From: Bacteroidales bacterium 6E
Lineage (GTDB): Bacteria; Bacteroidota; Bacteroidia; Bacteroidales; Prolixibacteraceae
Reading direction: 5' to 3'
Length of the DNA: 64,000 nt
NCBI GenBank assembly: GCA_001270045.2
Contig: DF970686.1
Coordinates: 434,001 to 498,000, forward strand
This document shows, one piece after another, positions 53,167-62,193 of the stretch. Position numbers and translations under genes: made by a program. Numbering within the stretch: position 1 is the first letter of the stretch; each line of letters opens with the position of its first letter. The notes beneath the pieces are model-generated. The model was not told the DNA's origin. It did not search any database and worked only from the letters and a program-made list of their open reading frames with translations.

Positions 53167-53193
53167 AAGCTGGTTTTATCGCCAGCTTTTTTT
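53167..53193 (+). terminator. Terminator after the secreted-repeat gene
   Basis: AAGCTGG pairs with CCAGCTT around an 8-nt loop, followed by six to seven T. It is 36 nt after the stop. Confidence 0.8.
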
Positions 53194-53299
53194 ATGATCC
53201 GCCACTTTACCGGTAGAATTCGCCTGTTTATCTAAAAGCGCGAACCAAAGCCATTGACATCACGTATTTTCAGTGTCATTTTCCTTTAAAATCTGAGAG

Positions 53300-54019
53300 A
53301 TGCGTAAACTACCTTATATCATTTTTCTGGCCATGCTGTCGTTAAGTACGACATCGTGTCTTTTCCTGGGGCCTTCCATAAACGGTAATGGGGATGTGGC
53401 TGAAGAGGTACGCCCTGTAGAAGACTTTAATGAAGTTTATGTAACCAGCGGAATGAATGTCTATTTTGAGCAGGGAACAGGACTGCAAGTGAAGGTGGTT
53501 GCTGATAAAAACCTTATGGAGGTTATTGAAACCAGGGTCATTGGAGGCCGATTGGAAATCAGGGCTTTGGCAAATATATGGAGTGCGTCGTCAAAAAAGG
53601 TGGTCATAACAACCGACCATATCAGGGATATCGAAGGTACTGCAGGAAGCAATGTTTATACGAATGGACGACTGATTGTCGATAACCTGAATATTCGCGC
53701 TTCTGCAGGCAGTAATTTCAGGATGGACATTGAAGGGAAAAGTGTTGAAGCTTCAGCCTCTTCAGGTGCAAACATCTATTTATCAGGCTTGACCAGGGAT
53801 TTTGTGGCCAGGACTTCATCGGGAAGTAACCTGAAAGCGGAAGATTTGAAAACCGAAGTGTCTGATATAAAGGTGTCAAGTGGTTCCAACGTGTGGATTA
53901 CCTCTTTAAAGGAACTTTCGGCCCATGCCAGCAGTGGCGGAAACGTTTTTTACTTTGGAAATCCCCTTACAACCAGTGTCTCCACATCATCAGGGGGATC
54001 CATTCAAAAACGAAACTGA
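53300..54019 (+). CDS. GIN-domain (DUF2807) lipoprotein
   Basis: A 239-residue lipoprotein, lipobox cysteine in STTSC (residue about 20). The mature part has the DUF2807/GIN signature of repeated beta turns: VTSGMNVYFEQGTGLQVKV, GSNVYTNGRL, SAGSNFRMDIEGKS, SSGSNVWITSL, SSGGNVFYF. The right-handed beta-helix-like fold is common in Bacteroidota surface proteins and has been proposed as an adhesin head. Role unknown. Its stop lies three bases from the rnhA stop. Confidence 0.88.
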   Translation: MRKLPYIIFLAMLSLSTTSCLFLGPSINGNGDVAEEVRPVEDFNEVYVTSGMNVYFEQGTGLQVKVVADKNLMEVIETRVIGGRLEIRALANIWSASSKKVVITTDHIRDIEGTAGSNVYTNGRLIVDNLNIRASAGSNFRMDIEGKSVEASASSGANIYLSGLTRDFVARTSSGSNLKAEDLKTEVSDIKVSSGSNVWITSLKELSAHASSGGNVFYFGNPLTTSVSTSSGGSIQKRN

Positions 54020-54022
54020 TTT

Positions 54023-54481
54023 TTATTCCATATAGCCTTCATCTTCAGGTAAGGCTGATTCCATTGATGCTGCGACTGCCAATTGGTCGCAGCGTTCATT
54101 TAAAGGGTTATCGTTGTGGCCTTTAACCCAGACAAACCTCACCTGATGTTTCTTGTAAATCTCCAGAAACCGAAGCCATAAATCCGCGTTTTTCTTGCCT
54201 TTGAATCTTTTCGATACCCAGGCGAAAACCCATCCTTTTGTAACGGCATCGGCTACATACCTCGAATCAGTATAAACTGTTACTTCCGATCCCTCAATTT
54301 TCAATGCTTCGAGCGCGATGATTACGGCCAGCAGCTCCATCCGGTTATTTGTGGTGTACCTATATCCTCCCGACAATTCCTTTCGGTGTTGTCCCGAGAT
54401 GAGTACAATACCATATCCTCCCGGGCCTGGATTTCCCCTGGCTGCCCCGTCCGTGTATATGGTAATTTTGGGTTTGCTCAT
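54023..54481 (-). CDS. rnhA: Ribonuclease HI
   Basis: A 152-residue RNase H. Catalytic residues are in IYTDGAARGNPGPGGYG (Asp), TNNRMELLAVI (Glu), VYTDSRYVADAV (Asp) and VKGHNDNPLNERCDQLA (His/Asp). It cuts RNA in RNA-DNA hybrids. It is complete and carries no extra N-terminal domain. Confidence 0.96.
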   Translation of the reverse strand: MSKPKITIYTDGAARGNPGPGGYGIVLISGQHRKELSGGYRYTTNNRMELLAVIIALEALKIEGSEVTVYTDSRYVADAVTKGWVFAWVSKRFKGKKNADLWLRFLEIYKKHQVRFVWVKGHNDNPLNERCDQLAVAASMESALPEDEGYME

Positions 54482-54685
54482 TCATTCCTATTTATCGGTG
54501 ATCAATGTTTCTTTGGCTGTAACATTCGGTCAATTACTGAAAAATCTCTTCGGGATCAGGAATATCGCAGAAAAAAACACATCGCCTGGAAGGATTCTGC
54601 TGACGGATTTTTCAGGTATGTATTGCCTTTATCCGGACTTGATCCTGCCTGGCGATGTGGACTATTATCATTGGAGAACCGATGG

Positions 54686-56833
54686 TTACTCCACAATGGT
54701 CATTTCGTCAATAAGGTGGGTTGCACCGGCATATTTGTCGACAACCCAGAGCACGAAGCGAATGTCGACACTGATGGTTCTCTGGATTTCAGGTTCGAAG
54801 GCCAGGTCACCACTCATGGCTTCCCAGTTGCCATCGAATGCACAGCCGATCAGTTCGCCATTGGCGTTGATCACGGGAGATCCCGAGTTTCCACCCGTAA
54901 TGTCATTGTTGCTGATAAAACAGGTAATGAGATCTCCGTTTTCGTCGGCATAGCGGCCAAAATCCCTGGCCTGTATCAGTTCTTTCATGCGCGCCGGTAC
55001 GTGGAACTCATCGTCATTGGGGATTTCCTTTTCCAGATACCCCTGGACGGTTGTAGTTTCTTTATAAAGAACGCCATCCCGGGGATTGTAACTGCCTACC
55101 GTGCCATATGTCAACCTCATGGTTGAATTGGCATCGGGATAGAATACTTTGTCGGGCTGCATTTCCATTAGTCCGGCAACCAGTAAATGACGGCCTTCAG
55201 CCAGCTGATCAGCTGATTTTTGTGTCTCTTCACTGATCATTCTGAGCAGATCGAAAATTTCGCCTGCAGCCTGGAAAGCCAAATCCTTATCCAATGCCTT
55301 TCTGGTTGGATTTTTCAGGAATTCGTTCATTTTAGCCTCATCCGCAAAGACGGTCTTGGCAAAGATCTGTGAGGCGTATTTGTCGAAGTTGCCTTTGTAT
55401 TTTGTCTGGATGGTCTTGAAGAAAGGTGGCTGGAACCGTGCACCCACTCTGTTGGCATAAAGCTCGGTCAGTGAGGCAGTCAGTTTACGGTCAGTTTCTG
55501 CATCATAATCCTTGAAATAGCCGGGGAGCGATTCCTTGACATTGGCCAGGATCTGGTCTATTCGGTCCTTGTTTTCAACCGGTTTATCCAGTAAATTGTA
55601 CAAAGCCCTGAGTCGATAGGCGAACATAAAGATTTCAGGACCGCGAAGCAGGGCTTCAGAGAGATATTCCTGTGCAGTTTCATCTTCGATGTTTTCGTAG
55701 GCACCCCTGATCATGTCAAGTGCTTTACCATATTTGGCATTGCGTTGCGGAGAAGAGGCCACCCATTGGGTGAACTGTTCTTCAATTGCCTTTTTCTTGG
55801 CAATAACATCGAGGTTGGTCAGGCCCTGGTTTTGGCCGATACTATATTTATAATAGTTGGAGCTTCCGGCATGCTTATTGGCATACTGAATACGGGCTTT
55901 TTGACTGGTTTCCATATAAGCCTTGATAATCTCCAGTTTTTTTGCTCTCACATCAATACGCACACTATTGGTGACATCCATGGTGTACTGGACTTCAACC
56001 GAGGTTTTATAGCGGTTGGTGGTACCCGGATATCCCATAACCATCGCGTAATCGTTGTCTTTCACCCCTTTGATTGAAATGGGCAGAAAATGGCGTGGCT
56101 TCAGCGGTACGTTATCTTTTGAATAAGAGGCTGGTTTTCCATCGGGACCGGCATATACTCTGTAGATGGCGAAGTCTGCGGTATGTCGTGGCCACATCCA
56201 ATTGTCGGTGTCACCACCGAATTTTCCCAGAGCTTGCGGTGGGGCACCTACCAGGCGTACATCACGGAATGTCTCATAAACAAACAGATAATATTTGTTG
56301 GATTCAAGAAAACTGCGAACCTGTGCCTGATAGTGGGTATCGCCTACCGCTTCCTTTTCGAGTCGGGCGGAAACCTGGCTGATCGCTTGCTGTTTTTGCT
56401 GAAAACTCATGTTGTCGTTCAATTCAGCCATGACTTTTTCTGTTACGTCTTCGGTTGAAATCAGGAACCGGGCTATTTTTGATGGGTTGGGAAGTTCTTC
56501 ATCCCTGGTTTTGGCCCAGAATCCGTCCTGAAGATAGTCATGCTCGACTGATGAATGCCTCTGTATATCACTGTAGGCGCAGTGGTGGTTGGTCAGCATC
56601 AGCCCTTCGGGTGAAATCATCTCGGCGGTACATCCCCCGATGGAAACGATGGCATCTTTCAGACTGCTGTTGTTGATGCTGTAAATGTCTTCTGCAGAAA
56701 GTTTTAATCCGGTCTTCTGCATGTCATTGATATTCAGTTTATGAATGAGGGCGGGAAGCCACATCCCTTCATCGGCCCTGGTTGCCGGAGCCAGTAATAT
56801 GGCCAGGACCAAAAATGCGAGTAGTTTTTTCAT
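54686..56833 (-). CDS. S46-family dipeptidyl-peptidase, DPP7 type
   Basis: A 715-residue secreted serine dipeptidyl-peptidase. I use ATG 56833 (MKKLLAFLVLAILLAPATRA signal); 31 upstream codons belong to an unlikely extension. The triad is visible: His in LMLTNHHCAYSDI, Asp in TDNWMWPRHTADFAIY and Ser in ITGGNSGSPVI. The specificity residue 18 after the serine is Gly (CAFDGNWE), as in DPP7, which removes dipeptides with hydrophobic P1; DPP11 has Arg here. It supplies dipeptides to an asaccharolytic-type metabolism. Confidence 0.93.
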   Translation of the reverse strand: MKKLLAFLVLAILLAPATRADEGMWLPALIHKLNINDMQKTGLKLSAEDIYSINNSSLKDAIVSIGGCTAEMISPEGLMLTNHHCAYSDIQRHSSVEHDYLQDGFWAKTRDEELPNPSKIARFLISTEDVTEKVMAELNDNMSFQQKQQAISQVSARLEKEAVGDTHYQAQVRSFLESNKYYLFVYETFRDVRLVGAPPQALGKFGGDTDNWMWPRHTADFAIYRVYAGPDGKPASYSKDNVPLKPRHFLPISIKGVKDNDYAMVMGYPGTTNRYKTSVEVQYTMDVTNSVRIDVRAKKLEIIKAYMETSQKARIQYANKHAGSSNYYKYSIGQNQGLTNLDVIAKKKAIEEQFTQWVASSPQRNAKYGKALDMIRGAYENIEDETAQEYLSEALLRGPEIFMFAYRLRALYNLLDKPVENKDRIDQILANVKESLPGYFKDYDAETDRKLTASLTELYANRVGARFQPPFFKTIQTKYKGNFDKYASQIFAKTVFADEAKMNEFLKNPTRKALDKDLAFQAAGEIFDLLRMISEETQKSADQLAEGRHLLVAGLMEMQPDKVFYPDANSTMRLTYGTVGSYNPRDGVLYKETTTVQGYLEKEIPNDDEFHVPARMKELIQARDFGRYADENGDLITCFISNNDITGGNSGSPVINANGELIGCAFDGNWEAMSGDLAFEPEIQRTISVDIRFVLWVVDKYAGATHLIDEMTIVE

Positions 56834-57167
56834 GCAATGATTGATTATAAAGTAAATTAGAAAACGCTTTTGTATTGCGTACAATATGAAAGATGCGAAA
56901 TTAACTTTTGGCTTTACGAGAACCAAATAATTATATCATAAACTGTTGTTTTTTTTGGTCGAATTTTGCAAAAACTGAAGTTCCTTGTTTCCTGAATTTT
57001 GAGAAGTTGATGAAATCAGGGTTGATTTCCCTACCTGATCCTTCCCCTTCATCCATAAACACGATGAAGATTGAACGGTCGGTCATGCCCCAAATAATAC
57101 AGGTTGATTTTTCAAAGGTGAAGTATGGGCTGACGATTGGTTATCTTTGTAATGTCAAAAACTTCAA
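56834..57167. other. Intergenic region between S46 peptidase and SRPBCC genes
   Basis: A 334-nt gap between divergent genes. The plus strand has TATCTTTG at 57142-57149 (exact TAnnTTTG) 18 nt before the next start, without a good TTG box. A frame at 56908-57171 overlaps this and is rejected. Confidence 0.5.
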
Positions 57168-58178
57168 ATGAAAATGAAAAATTCCGGGGGAAACAGGATG
57201 AATAAAAATTGGATTTGGATAGGTATAGTTGTGATTCTGATACTTGTCGGCTTTCTGGTACCCAAACTTTTGCCGGATACCGGGTCGGTTACGGCATCTG
57301 TTGAGGTAAAGGCTTCTCCGCGCACAGTCTATGCCCAGCTGAATGATTTCAGAAACTGGCAGTTATGGTCGGCATGGATCCAAAAGTATTCACCTGACGA
57401 GGCAATCTATGGGAATGGAGGAATAGGTGCCGGGGCACAGGTCAGCTTCCCCTCAGATGAGGGTACTTTCATTGCCGTGATGGTAAAATCGGAACCTCAC
57501 CGGATGGTTGAGACTGCCATTGATAATCCCGGCAGTCCATTTTCGGTTCATCATGTTGAAATACGGGAAACAAATGGAAACTCACTGGTTACATGGAGTA
57601 TGGGATTTAAGAATTCAGGTTGGCGTACGCTTTTTAACAAGGCTGCATCAGCCCGGAAATTGAAGAAATCTCTTGAGGGTCTGCAGGATGCGGCAGAATT
57701 ATGGGAAAATCAGGCAATCTTGCTTGTGGAACCCGGATTGATCGAGTCATTTCCTTATATCAGCATACGTCGTCAAATATCCTATGATGTGCTGAGCGAA
57801 AATATGTCTGCTGTTTATGACCGTTTGCTGAATGCGGCTGTTGGGATGAATGTCAGGGTTGTCGGGAGTCCTTATGCCATTTATCATTCTGTTGGAGAAG
57901 AAAGGGTGGATGTCGAATGCGGATTCCCGGTTTCAGAGGTGGTTGCCGGACAAGACAGTATATCTGCCGGCATTTTTGAGGAAAAAGAGTGCGTCATGCT
58001 TGACTTTACAGGTGATTTTTCACGTCTTGAGGAAGGACACAGCCACCTACAGGAGTGGATAAGGCTTCGTGGTTTTTCTCTGGCAGGGTCACCCATGGAG
58101 ATTTATGAAAGCAGTGGGGAAGACTCTACGGAGTGGCTGACCCGGATTTGTTATCCGGTCACGTTTGAGAAGCCTTGA
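57168..58178 (+). CDS. Membrane-anchored SRPBCC plus GyrI-like protein
   Basis: A 336-residue protein with one N-terminal helix (residues about 14-33, WIWIGIVVILILVGFLV), then an SRPBCC/polyketide-cyclase-like domain (ASVEVKASPRTVYAQLNDFRN and on to about 185) and a C-terminal GyrI/effector-binding-like domain. A second Met at 57198 is a possible start. Both domains bind hydrophobic ligands; no enzyme residues are evident. Role unknown. Confidence 0.75.
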   Translation: MKMKNSGGNRMNKNWIWIGIVVILILVGFLVPKLLPDTGSVTASVEVKASPRTVYAQLNDFRNWQLWSAWIQKYSPDEAIYGNGGIGAGAQVSFPSDEGTFIAVMVKSEPHRMVETAIDNPGSPFSVHHVEIRETNGNSLVTWSMGFKNSGWRTLFNKAASARKLKKSLEGLQDAAELWENQAILLVEPGLIESFPYISIRRQISYDVLSENMSAVYDRLLNAAVGMNVRVVGSPYAIYHSVGEERVDVECGFPVSEVVAGQDSISAGIFEEKECVMLDFTGDFSRLEEGHSHLQEWIRLRGFSLAGSPMEIYESSGEDSTEWLTRICYPVTFEKP

Positions 58179-58240
58179 ATCGCATATCGGCAGGGCATAA
58201 GAGCATATATGTATTGGGAGGTTAAAAAATTCTAAATGGC

Positions 58241-58269
58241 TTGAAATATTTTATTTCTTGCTAATTTTG
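58241..58269 (+). promoter_or_regulatory. Probable promoter of the M23-dxr-rseP run
   Basis: TTG at 58241-58243, 18-nt spacer, TAATTTTG at 58262-58269 (exact TAnnTTTG). The predicted transcript starts near 58276, before ATG 58291, which argues against the longer frame starting at TTG 58258. Confidence 0.6.
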
Positions 58270-58290
58270 TGCCTCCTCAATAAAAATCAG

Positions 58291-59154
58291 ATGGTTGCAG
58301 GTGATTTCAGGAAAAAAATAGTTGAAAAATTAAAGAACAGGTACAGGCTGATCATATATAATGACACCACTTTTCAGTCGGTGTGGTCAATGAAGCTTAC
58401 ACGAATGAAAGTGTTTACACTAACCAGTCTTGTATCCGCTGCCATTGTGGTTTTTGTCATTTTTCTCATTGCAGGCACTCAATTGCGGGAGTATATTCCC
58501 GGTTATCCGAAGGAGGAGTACCGGGAGATGCTGATCCGGAGTGCATTACGTGCCGACTCACTTGAACAGGAACTGGTGACCCGTGACCGTTTCTTCCAAA
58601 CCATCAATGCCATCATGCGCGGAGAGGAACCGCCCGATTTTTCGATGGATCCAGATACGACCTCCCATGTCGAACGGAAAGACCTGAAACCATTAAACCA
58701 GGATTCCATTTTTCAGGATAAAATCCTGGAAGAACGTTTAAGCCTTTCGCTCCAGGGTAACCGGGATCCAATGGGTAACCTCGGCAATCTTCATTTTTAT
58801 TTGCCGGTCAAAGGATTGATTACCCAGAAGTTTGATGCCTCCAAATCTCATTTCGGGATCGATGTGGTAAGCCAGGCTGGCTCCAGGGTATCTGCAGTTC
58901 TTGGAGGTACTGTTCTTTTTGCTGGATGGACCCTTGATACCGGGTATGTCTTATATATTCAGCATACCAATAACCTGGTTTCAGCCTACAAGCATAACGC
59001 CTCCTTGCTGAAGAAGACCGGTGAAAAAGTGAATGGGGGTGAAGCCATAGCCATTATGGGGAATACAGGGGAGTTGACTACAGGGCCGCACCTGCACTTC
59101 GAATTGTGGCATGAGGGAAAAGCAATCGATCCGGAAAATTATATTGTATTCTGA
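58291..59154 (+). CDS. M23-family peptidoglycan endopeptidase
   Basis: A 287-residue protein with a cytoplasmic start, one membrane helix (about 48-70) and a periplasmic part ending in an M23 (LytM) domain. The zinc motifs are HFGIDV (HxxxD) and HLHFE (HxH) near the C-terminus, with HNASLLKKTGEKV between. It probably cuts peptidoglycan cross-links or controls amidases. The start at ATG 58291 follows the promoter at 58241-58269. The gene is five nt before dxr. Confidence 0.88.
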   Translation: MVAGDFRKKIVEKLKNRYRLIIYNDTTFQSVWSMKLTRMKVFTLTSLVSAAIVVFVIFLIAGTQLREYIPGYPKEEYREMLIRSALRADSLEQELVTRDRFFQTINAIMRGEEPPDFSMDPDTTSHVERKDLKPLNQDSIFQDKILEERLSLSLQGNRDPMGNLGNLHFYLPVKGLITQKFDASKSHFGIDVVSQAGSRVSAVLGGTVLFAGWTLDTGYVLYIQHTNNLVSAYKHNASLLKKTGEKVNGGEAIAIMGNTGELTTGPHLHFELWHEGKAIDPENYIVF

Positions 59155-59159
59155 TTCAG

Positions 59160-60320
59160 ATGAAAAAACGAATAGCCATTCTTGGTTCAACCGGTTCGAT
59201 CGGCACCCAGTCACTGGATGTAATATCCAAAAATCCTGATCTTTTTGAGGTCGAGGTACTCACGGCATTGAACAATACCAATCTCCTGATAGAACAAGCC
59301 CGGAAATTCCTGCCCAATGTTGTCGTTATCGGGAATACTGAAAAGTATGATGAGGTTAAGACAGCCTTACAGAAACTTCCGGTTAAGGTATATGCAGGGG
59401 AGGAAGCCATCCATCAGGTGGTCCAGATGGATTCCATCGACATGGTTTTAACAGCCATGGTTGGGTACAGCGGACTTTTACCCACGATCCGGTCAGTGGA
59501 ATCGGGCAAGAACATTGCCCTTGCGAATAAGGAAACTTTGGTTGTCGCAGGAGACCTGATCACTCGACTGGCATTGGAGAAACGTGTGGATATATTGCCT
59601 GTCGACTCAGAACATTCTGCCATTTTCCAATGCCTGACCGGCGAGTTCATGAATCCGGCCGAGAAAATCATCCTGACCTGCTCGGGAGGCCCATTCCGCG
59701 GCAAAAAGAGGGATCAGCTGATTCATATGGGCCCACGCGATGCCCTTGCACATCCCAACTGGGATATGGGAGCCAAGATCACTATCGACTCGGCCACCTT
59801 GATGAATAAAGGCTTTGAAATGATCGAAGCACGATGGTTATTCGGATTGTCTCCAGAAGATATTGAGGTAATTGTTCATCCACAGTCGATCATCCATTCG
59901 CTGGTACAGTTTCAGGATGGCTCCATCAAGGCTCAGTTAGGACTGCCCGATATGCGGTTGCCCATTCAGTATGCCCTGGGTTTCCCTAACCGGATTCCCA
60001 ACGATTTCCCCCGGTTTAGCTTCCTGAACTATCCCAGTCTTACCTTCGAGAAGCCTGATATGGAGAATTTTCGTAATCTTGCACTGGCTTACGAGGCAAT
60101 TCGGATGGGGGGAAATATGCCTTGCATCATGAATGCCGCCAACGAGGTTGTCGTCAATGCCTTCCTTCAGGAACGAATCGGCTTTACCCGAATGCCTGAG
60201 ATTATCGAGGAAATGATGGATAAATCTGAATTTCTGGCCAACCCGTCACTTGACGACTATATTGCCACAAATTCCGAAACCAGGAGGAGGACTCAATTGT
60301 TACTGGAAAATTATCAATAA
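59160..60320 (+). CDS. dxr: 1-Deoxy-D-xylulose 5-phosphate reductoisomerase
   Basis: A 386-residue enzyme of the MEP isoprenoid pathway, converting DXP to MEP with NADPH. The NADPH loop is ILGSTGSIGTQSLDV; other blocks are LANKETLVVAGD, PVDSEHSAIFQCL, HPNWDMGAKITIDSATLMNK and VHPQSIIHSLVQFQDGS. Length and motifs are normal. It is coupled to rseP, 24 nt downstream, as in many Bacteroidota. Confidence 0.97.
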   Translation: MKKRIAILGSTGSIGTQSLDVISKNPDLFEVEVLTALNNTNLLIEQARKFLPNVVVIGNTEKYDEVKTALQKLPVKVYAGEEAIHQVVQMDSIDMVLTAMVGYSGLLPTIRSVESGKNIALANKETLVVAGDLITRLALEKRVDILPVDSEHSAIFQCLTGEFMNPAEKIILTCSGGPFRGKKRDQLIHMGPRDALAHPNWDMGAKITIDSATLMNKGFEMIEARWLFGLSPEDIEVIVHPQSIIHSLVQFQDGSIKAQLGLPDMRLPIQYALGFPNRIPNDFPRFSFLNYPSLTFEKPDMENFRNLALAYEAIRMGGNMPCIMNAANEVVVNAFLQERIGFTRMPEIIEEMMDKSEFLANPSLDDYIATNSETRRRTQLLLENYQ

Positions 60321-60344
60321 TCAGAAATACAGAAAAAAGTTTCA

Positions 60345-61673
60345 ATGGAACAAGTACTTGTCAAAGCTGCACAGCTTATTTTAAGTTTATCAATATTGGT
60401 TGTTTTGCATGAATTCGGACATTATATGTTTGCCCGGCTCTTTAAAACACGCGTTGAAAAATTCTACCTCTTTTTTGATCCCTGGTTTTCACTTTTTAAA
60501 GTGAAAAAAGGTGAAACAGAGTATGGGATCGGTTGGGTTCCCCTGGGCGGATATGTAAAAATCTCGGGAATGATTGATGAATCAATGGACAAGGAGGCTA
60601 TGAAGCTTCCTCCCCAGCCTTGGGAATTCAGGTCAAAACCTGCCTGGCAGCGACTGCTGATCATGGTGGGTGGGGTGGCCATGAATTTTTTGTTTGCCAT
60701 CATCGTCTATGCCGGTGTTTTATTTGTCTGGGGTGAACAATACCTTCCCACCGAGAATGTAAAGTACGGAGTGGTGGTTGGAGAAACCGGCGAAAAACTT
60801 GGTTTCAAAAATGGGGACAAGATTCTTTCGGTCGATAACAGGGAGATTGAGGATTTTTCCAAGATCGTTCCTACCATCGTGTTGGATCATGCCAGTTCAG
60901 TACAGGTGGAACGAGATGGCCAAAGGATGGACATCCCTATTACAACTGAGGATTTTGCGCTGCTTCTAAAGGCCAAAGGTGTTTTTGCACCCCGGTATCC
61001 CTTTGAATTTGTCATCGGTGGATTTGCCAAGGAGTCTCCCGGCGAAATGGCCGGATTGCAGATGGATGACAAAATTGTTGCCATTGACGGGCAAGAGTTT
61101 GCCTGGTGGGATGAATTTCAGTCGTACCTGGCATCCAAAAAGGGTGAAAACATCCAGGTTGGGGTCCTGCGCAACGGTCAACCAACTGAATTTACGGTAC
61201 AGCTGGGCCAGGAAGGAATCATCGGGATTGCCAATAAACACCAGTTTTCTGACGTGTTTGAATTGAAAACCATACACTATGGATTGCTGGCCTCTATCCC
61301 TGCCGGAATTTCAAAGGGTGTACAAACAACCAAGGATTACCTGAAACAGTTCAAGCTTTTCCTTATGCCTGAAACCAAGGCTTACGAATCACTGGGTGGC
61401 TTCATCACAATCGGCAGCATTTTCCCCGGGACATGGAATTGGGAGGCTTTCTGGATGATGACCGCGTTTATCTCCATTATCCTGGCCATCATGAACTTGT
61501 TGCCAATCCCTGCGCTCGATGGTGGACACGTTATGTTCCTTTTCTTTGAAATGATTTCGGGCCGAAAACCGGGAGAGAAGTTTATGGAATATGCCCAGAT
61601 TGCAGGTATGGTGATATTGTTGGGACTGGTTCTGTTTGCGAATGCAAACGATGTCATAAAACTTTTTAAATAA
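60345..61673 (+). CDS. rseP: Site-2 metalloprotease RseP
   Basis: A 442-residue M50 intramembrane protease. The zinc motif HEFGH is at residues 22-26 in the first helix and the second motif NLLPIPALDGGH near the C-terminus. Two PDZ domains lie between (GVVVGETGEKLGFKNGDKI and GFAKESPGEMAGLQMDDKI). It cleaves membrane-bound anti-sigma factors and signal peptides. Confidence 0.95.
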   Translation: MEQVLVKAAQLILSLSILVVLHEFGHYMFARLFKTRVEKFYLFFDPWFSLFKVKKGETEYGIGWVPLGGYVKISGMIDESMDKEAMKLPPQPWEFRSKPAWQRLLIMVGGVAMNFLFAIIVYAGVLFVWGEQYLPTENVKYGVVVGETGEKLGFKNGDKILSVDNREIEDFSKIVPTIVLDHASSVQVERDGQRMDIPITTEDFALLLKAKGVFAPRYPFEFVIGGFAKESPGEMAGLQMDDKIVAIDGQEFAWWDEFQSYLASKKGENIQVGVLRNGQPTEFTVQLGQEGIIGIANKHQFSDVFELKTIHYGLLASIPAGISKGVQTTKDYLKQFKLFLMPETKAYESLGGFITIGSIFPGTWNWEAFWMMTAFISIILAIMNLLPIPALDGGHVMFLFFEMISGRKPGEKFMEYAQIAGMVILLGLVLFANANDVIKLFK

Positions 61674-61727
61674 ACCTGAAGGGAATCAAAAAGTAAGATT
61701 CTTCAGGATTTAGAGTGAAAAAAAAAC

Positions 61728-61735
61728 TATTTTTG
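61728..61735 (+). promoter_or_regulatory. Probable -7 element of tatA
   Basis: TATTTTTG, an exact TAnnTTTG match 24 nt before the start codon. No well-placed TTG box. Confidence 0.4.
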
Positions 61736-61758
61736 CTGGAAATTAAAAACAAACCATT

Positions 61759-61956
61759 ATGAACTTATTTGTTTTGGCAGGCTTTATCGGACCCCAGGAG
61801 ATTATCATCATACTCATCATTGTAGTCTTACTTTTTGGTGGACGCAAAATTCCTGAATTAATGAAAGGCGTTGGAAAAGGTATGCGCGAATTCAAGAAAG
61901 CTACCAAAGGTGAAGATGAAGAAGAAGAACTGAAAGATCAGGGTAAACTTAAATAA
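61759..61956 (+). CDS. tatA: Twin-arginine translocase subunit TatA/TatE
   Basis: A 65-residue protein: periplasmic N-terminus, one helix (about 12-28), a hinge FGGRKIPELMKGVGKGMREF and a charged amphipathic tail of Glu and Lys. This is TatA. It polymerises to pass folded proteins, here plausibly including the Tat-signal oxidoreductase at 44188. TatC is not in the window. Confidence 0.93.
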   Translation: MNLFVLAGFIGPQEIIIILIIVVLLFGGRKIPELMKGVGKGMREFKKATKGEDEEEELKDQGKLK

Positions 61957-61974
61957 CTGCATCGAAATTTTATA

Positions 61975-62019
61975 AAAGAACCCGCTTCCCGTGCACACGG
62001 TGAGTGGGTTCTTTGTTTT
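61975..62019 (+). terminator. Terminator after tatA
   Basis: AAAGAACCC pairs with GGGTTCTTT around a 22-nt loop, followed by GTTTTT. It lies 18 nt after the stop. Confidence 0.7.
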
Positions 62020-62193
62020 TATCCAGTTTGCAATCATCCTTACTGCAGAGAAAATTCATATTTTTAGGGGAATATGTCTTGTTACGAATGTTGACATAAT
62101 TTTTTCTTTATTGCGAATTTATTCCCTGACTGTTATTTCATGTATAATTCATACATCAGTCAGGATTTTATTAACCGAAACAGCATTGGGTGT

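Noticed and set aside
54578-54659. Inverted CACATCGCC/GGCGATGTG pair between rnhA and the S46 gene
   Set aside because: Nine-base arms 64 nt apart without a compact stem; probably chance.
56908-57171. 87-residue plus-strand frame before the SRPBCC gene
   Set aside because: It spans a good TAnnTTTG element, overlaps the next start, and shows no domain or protein-like composition.
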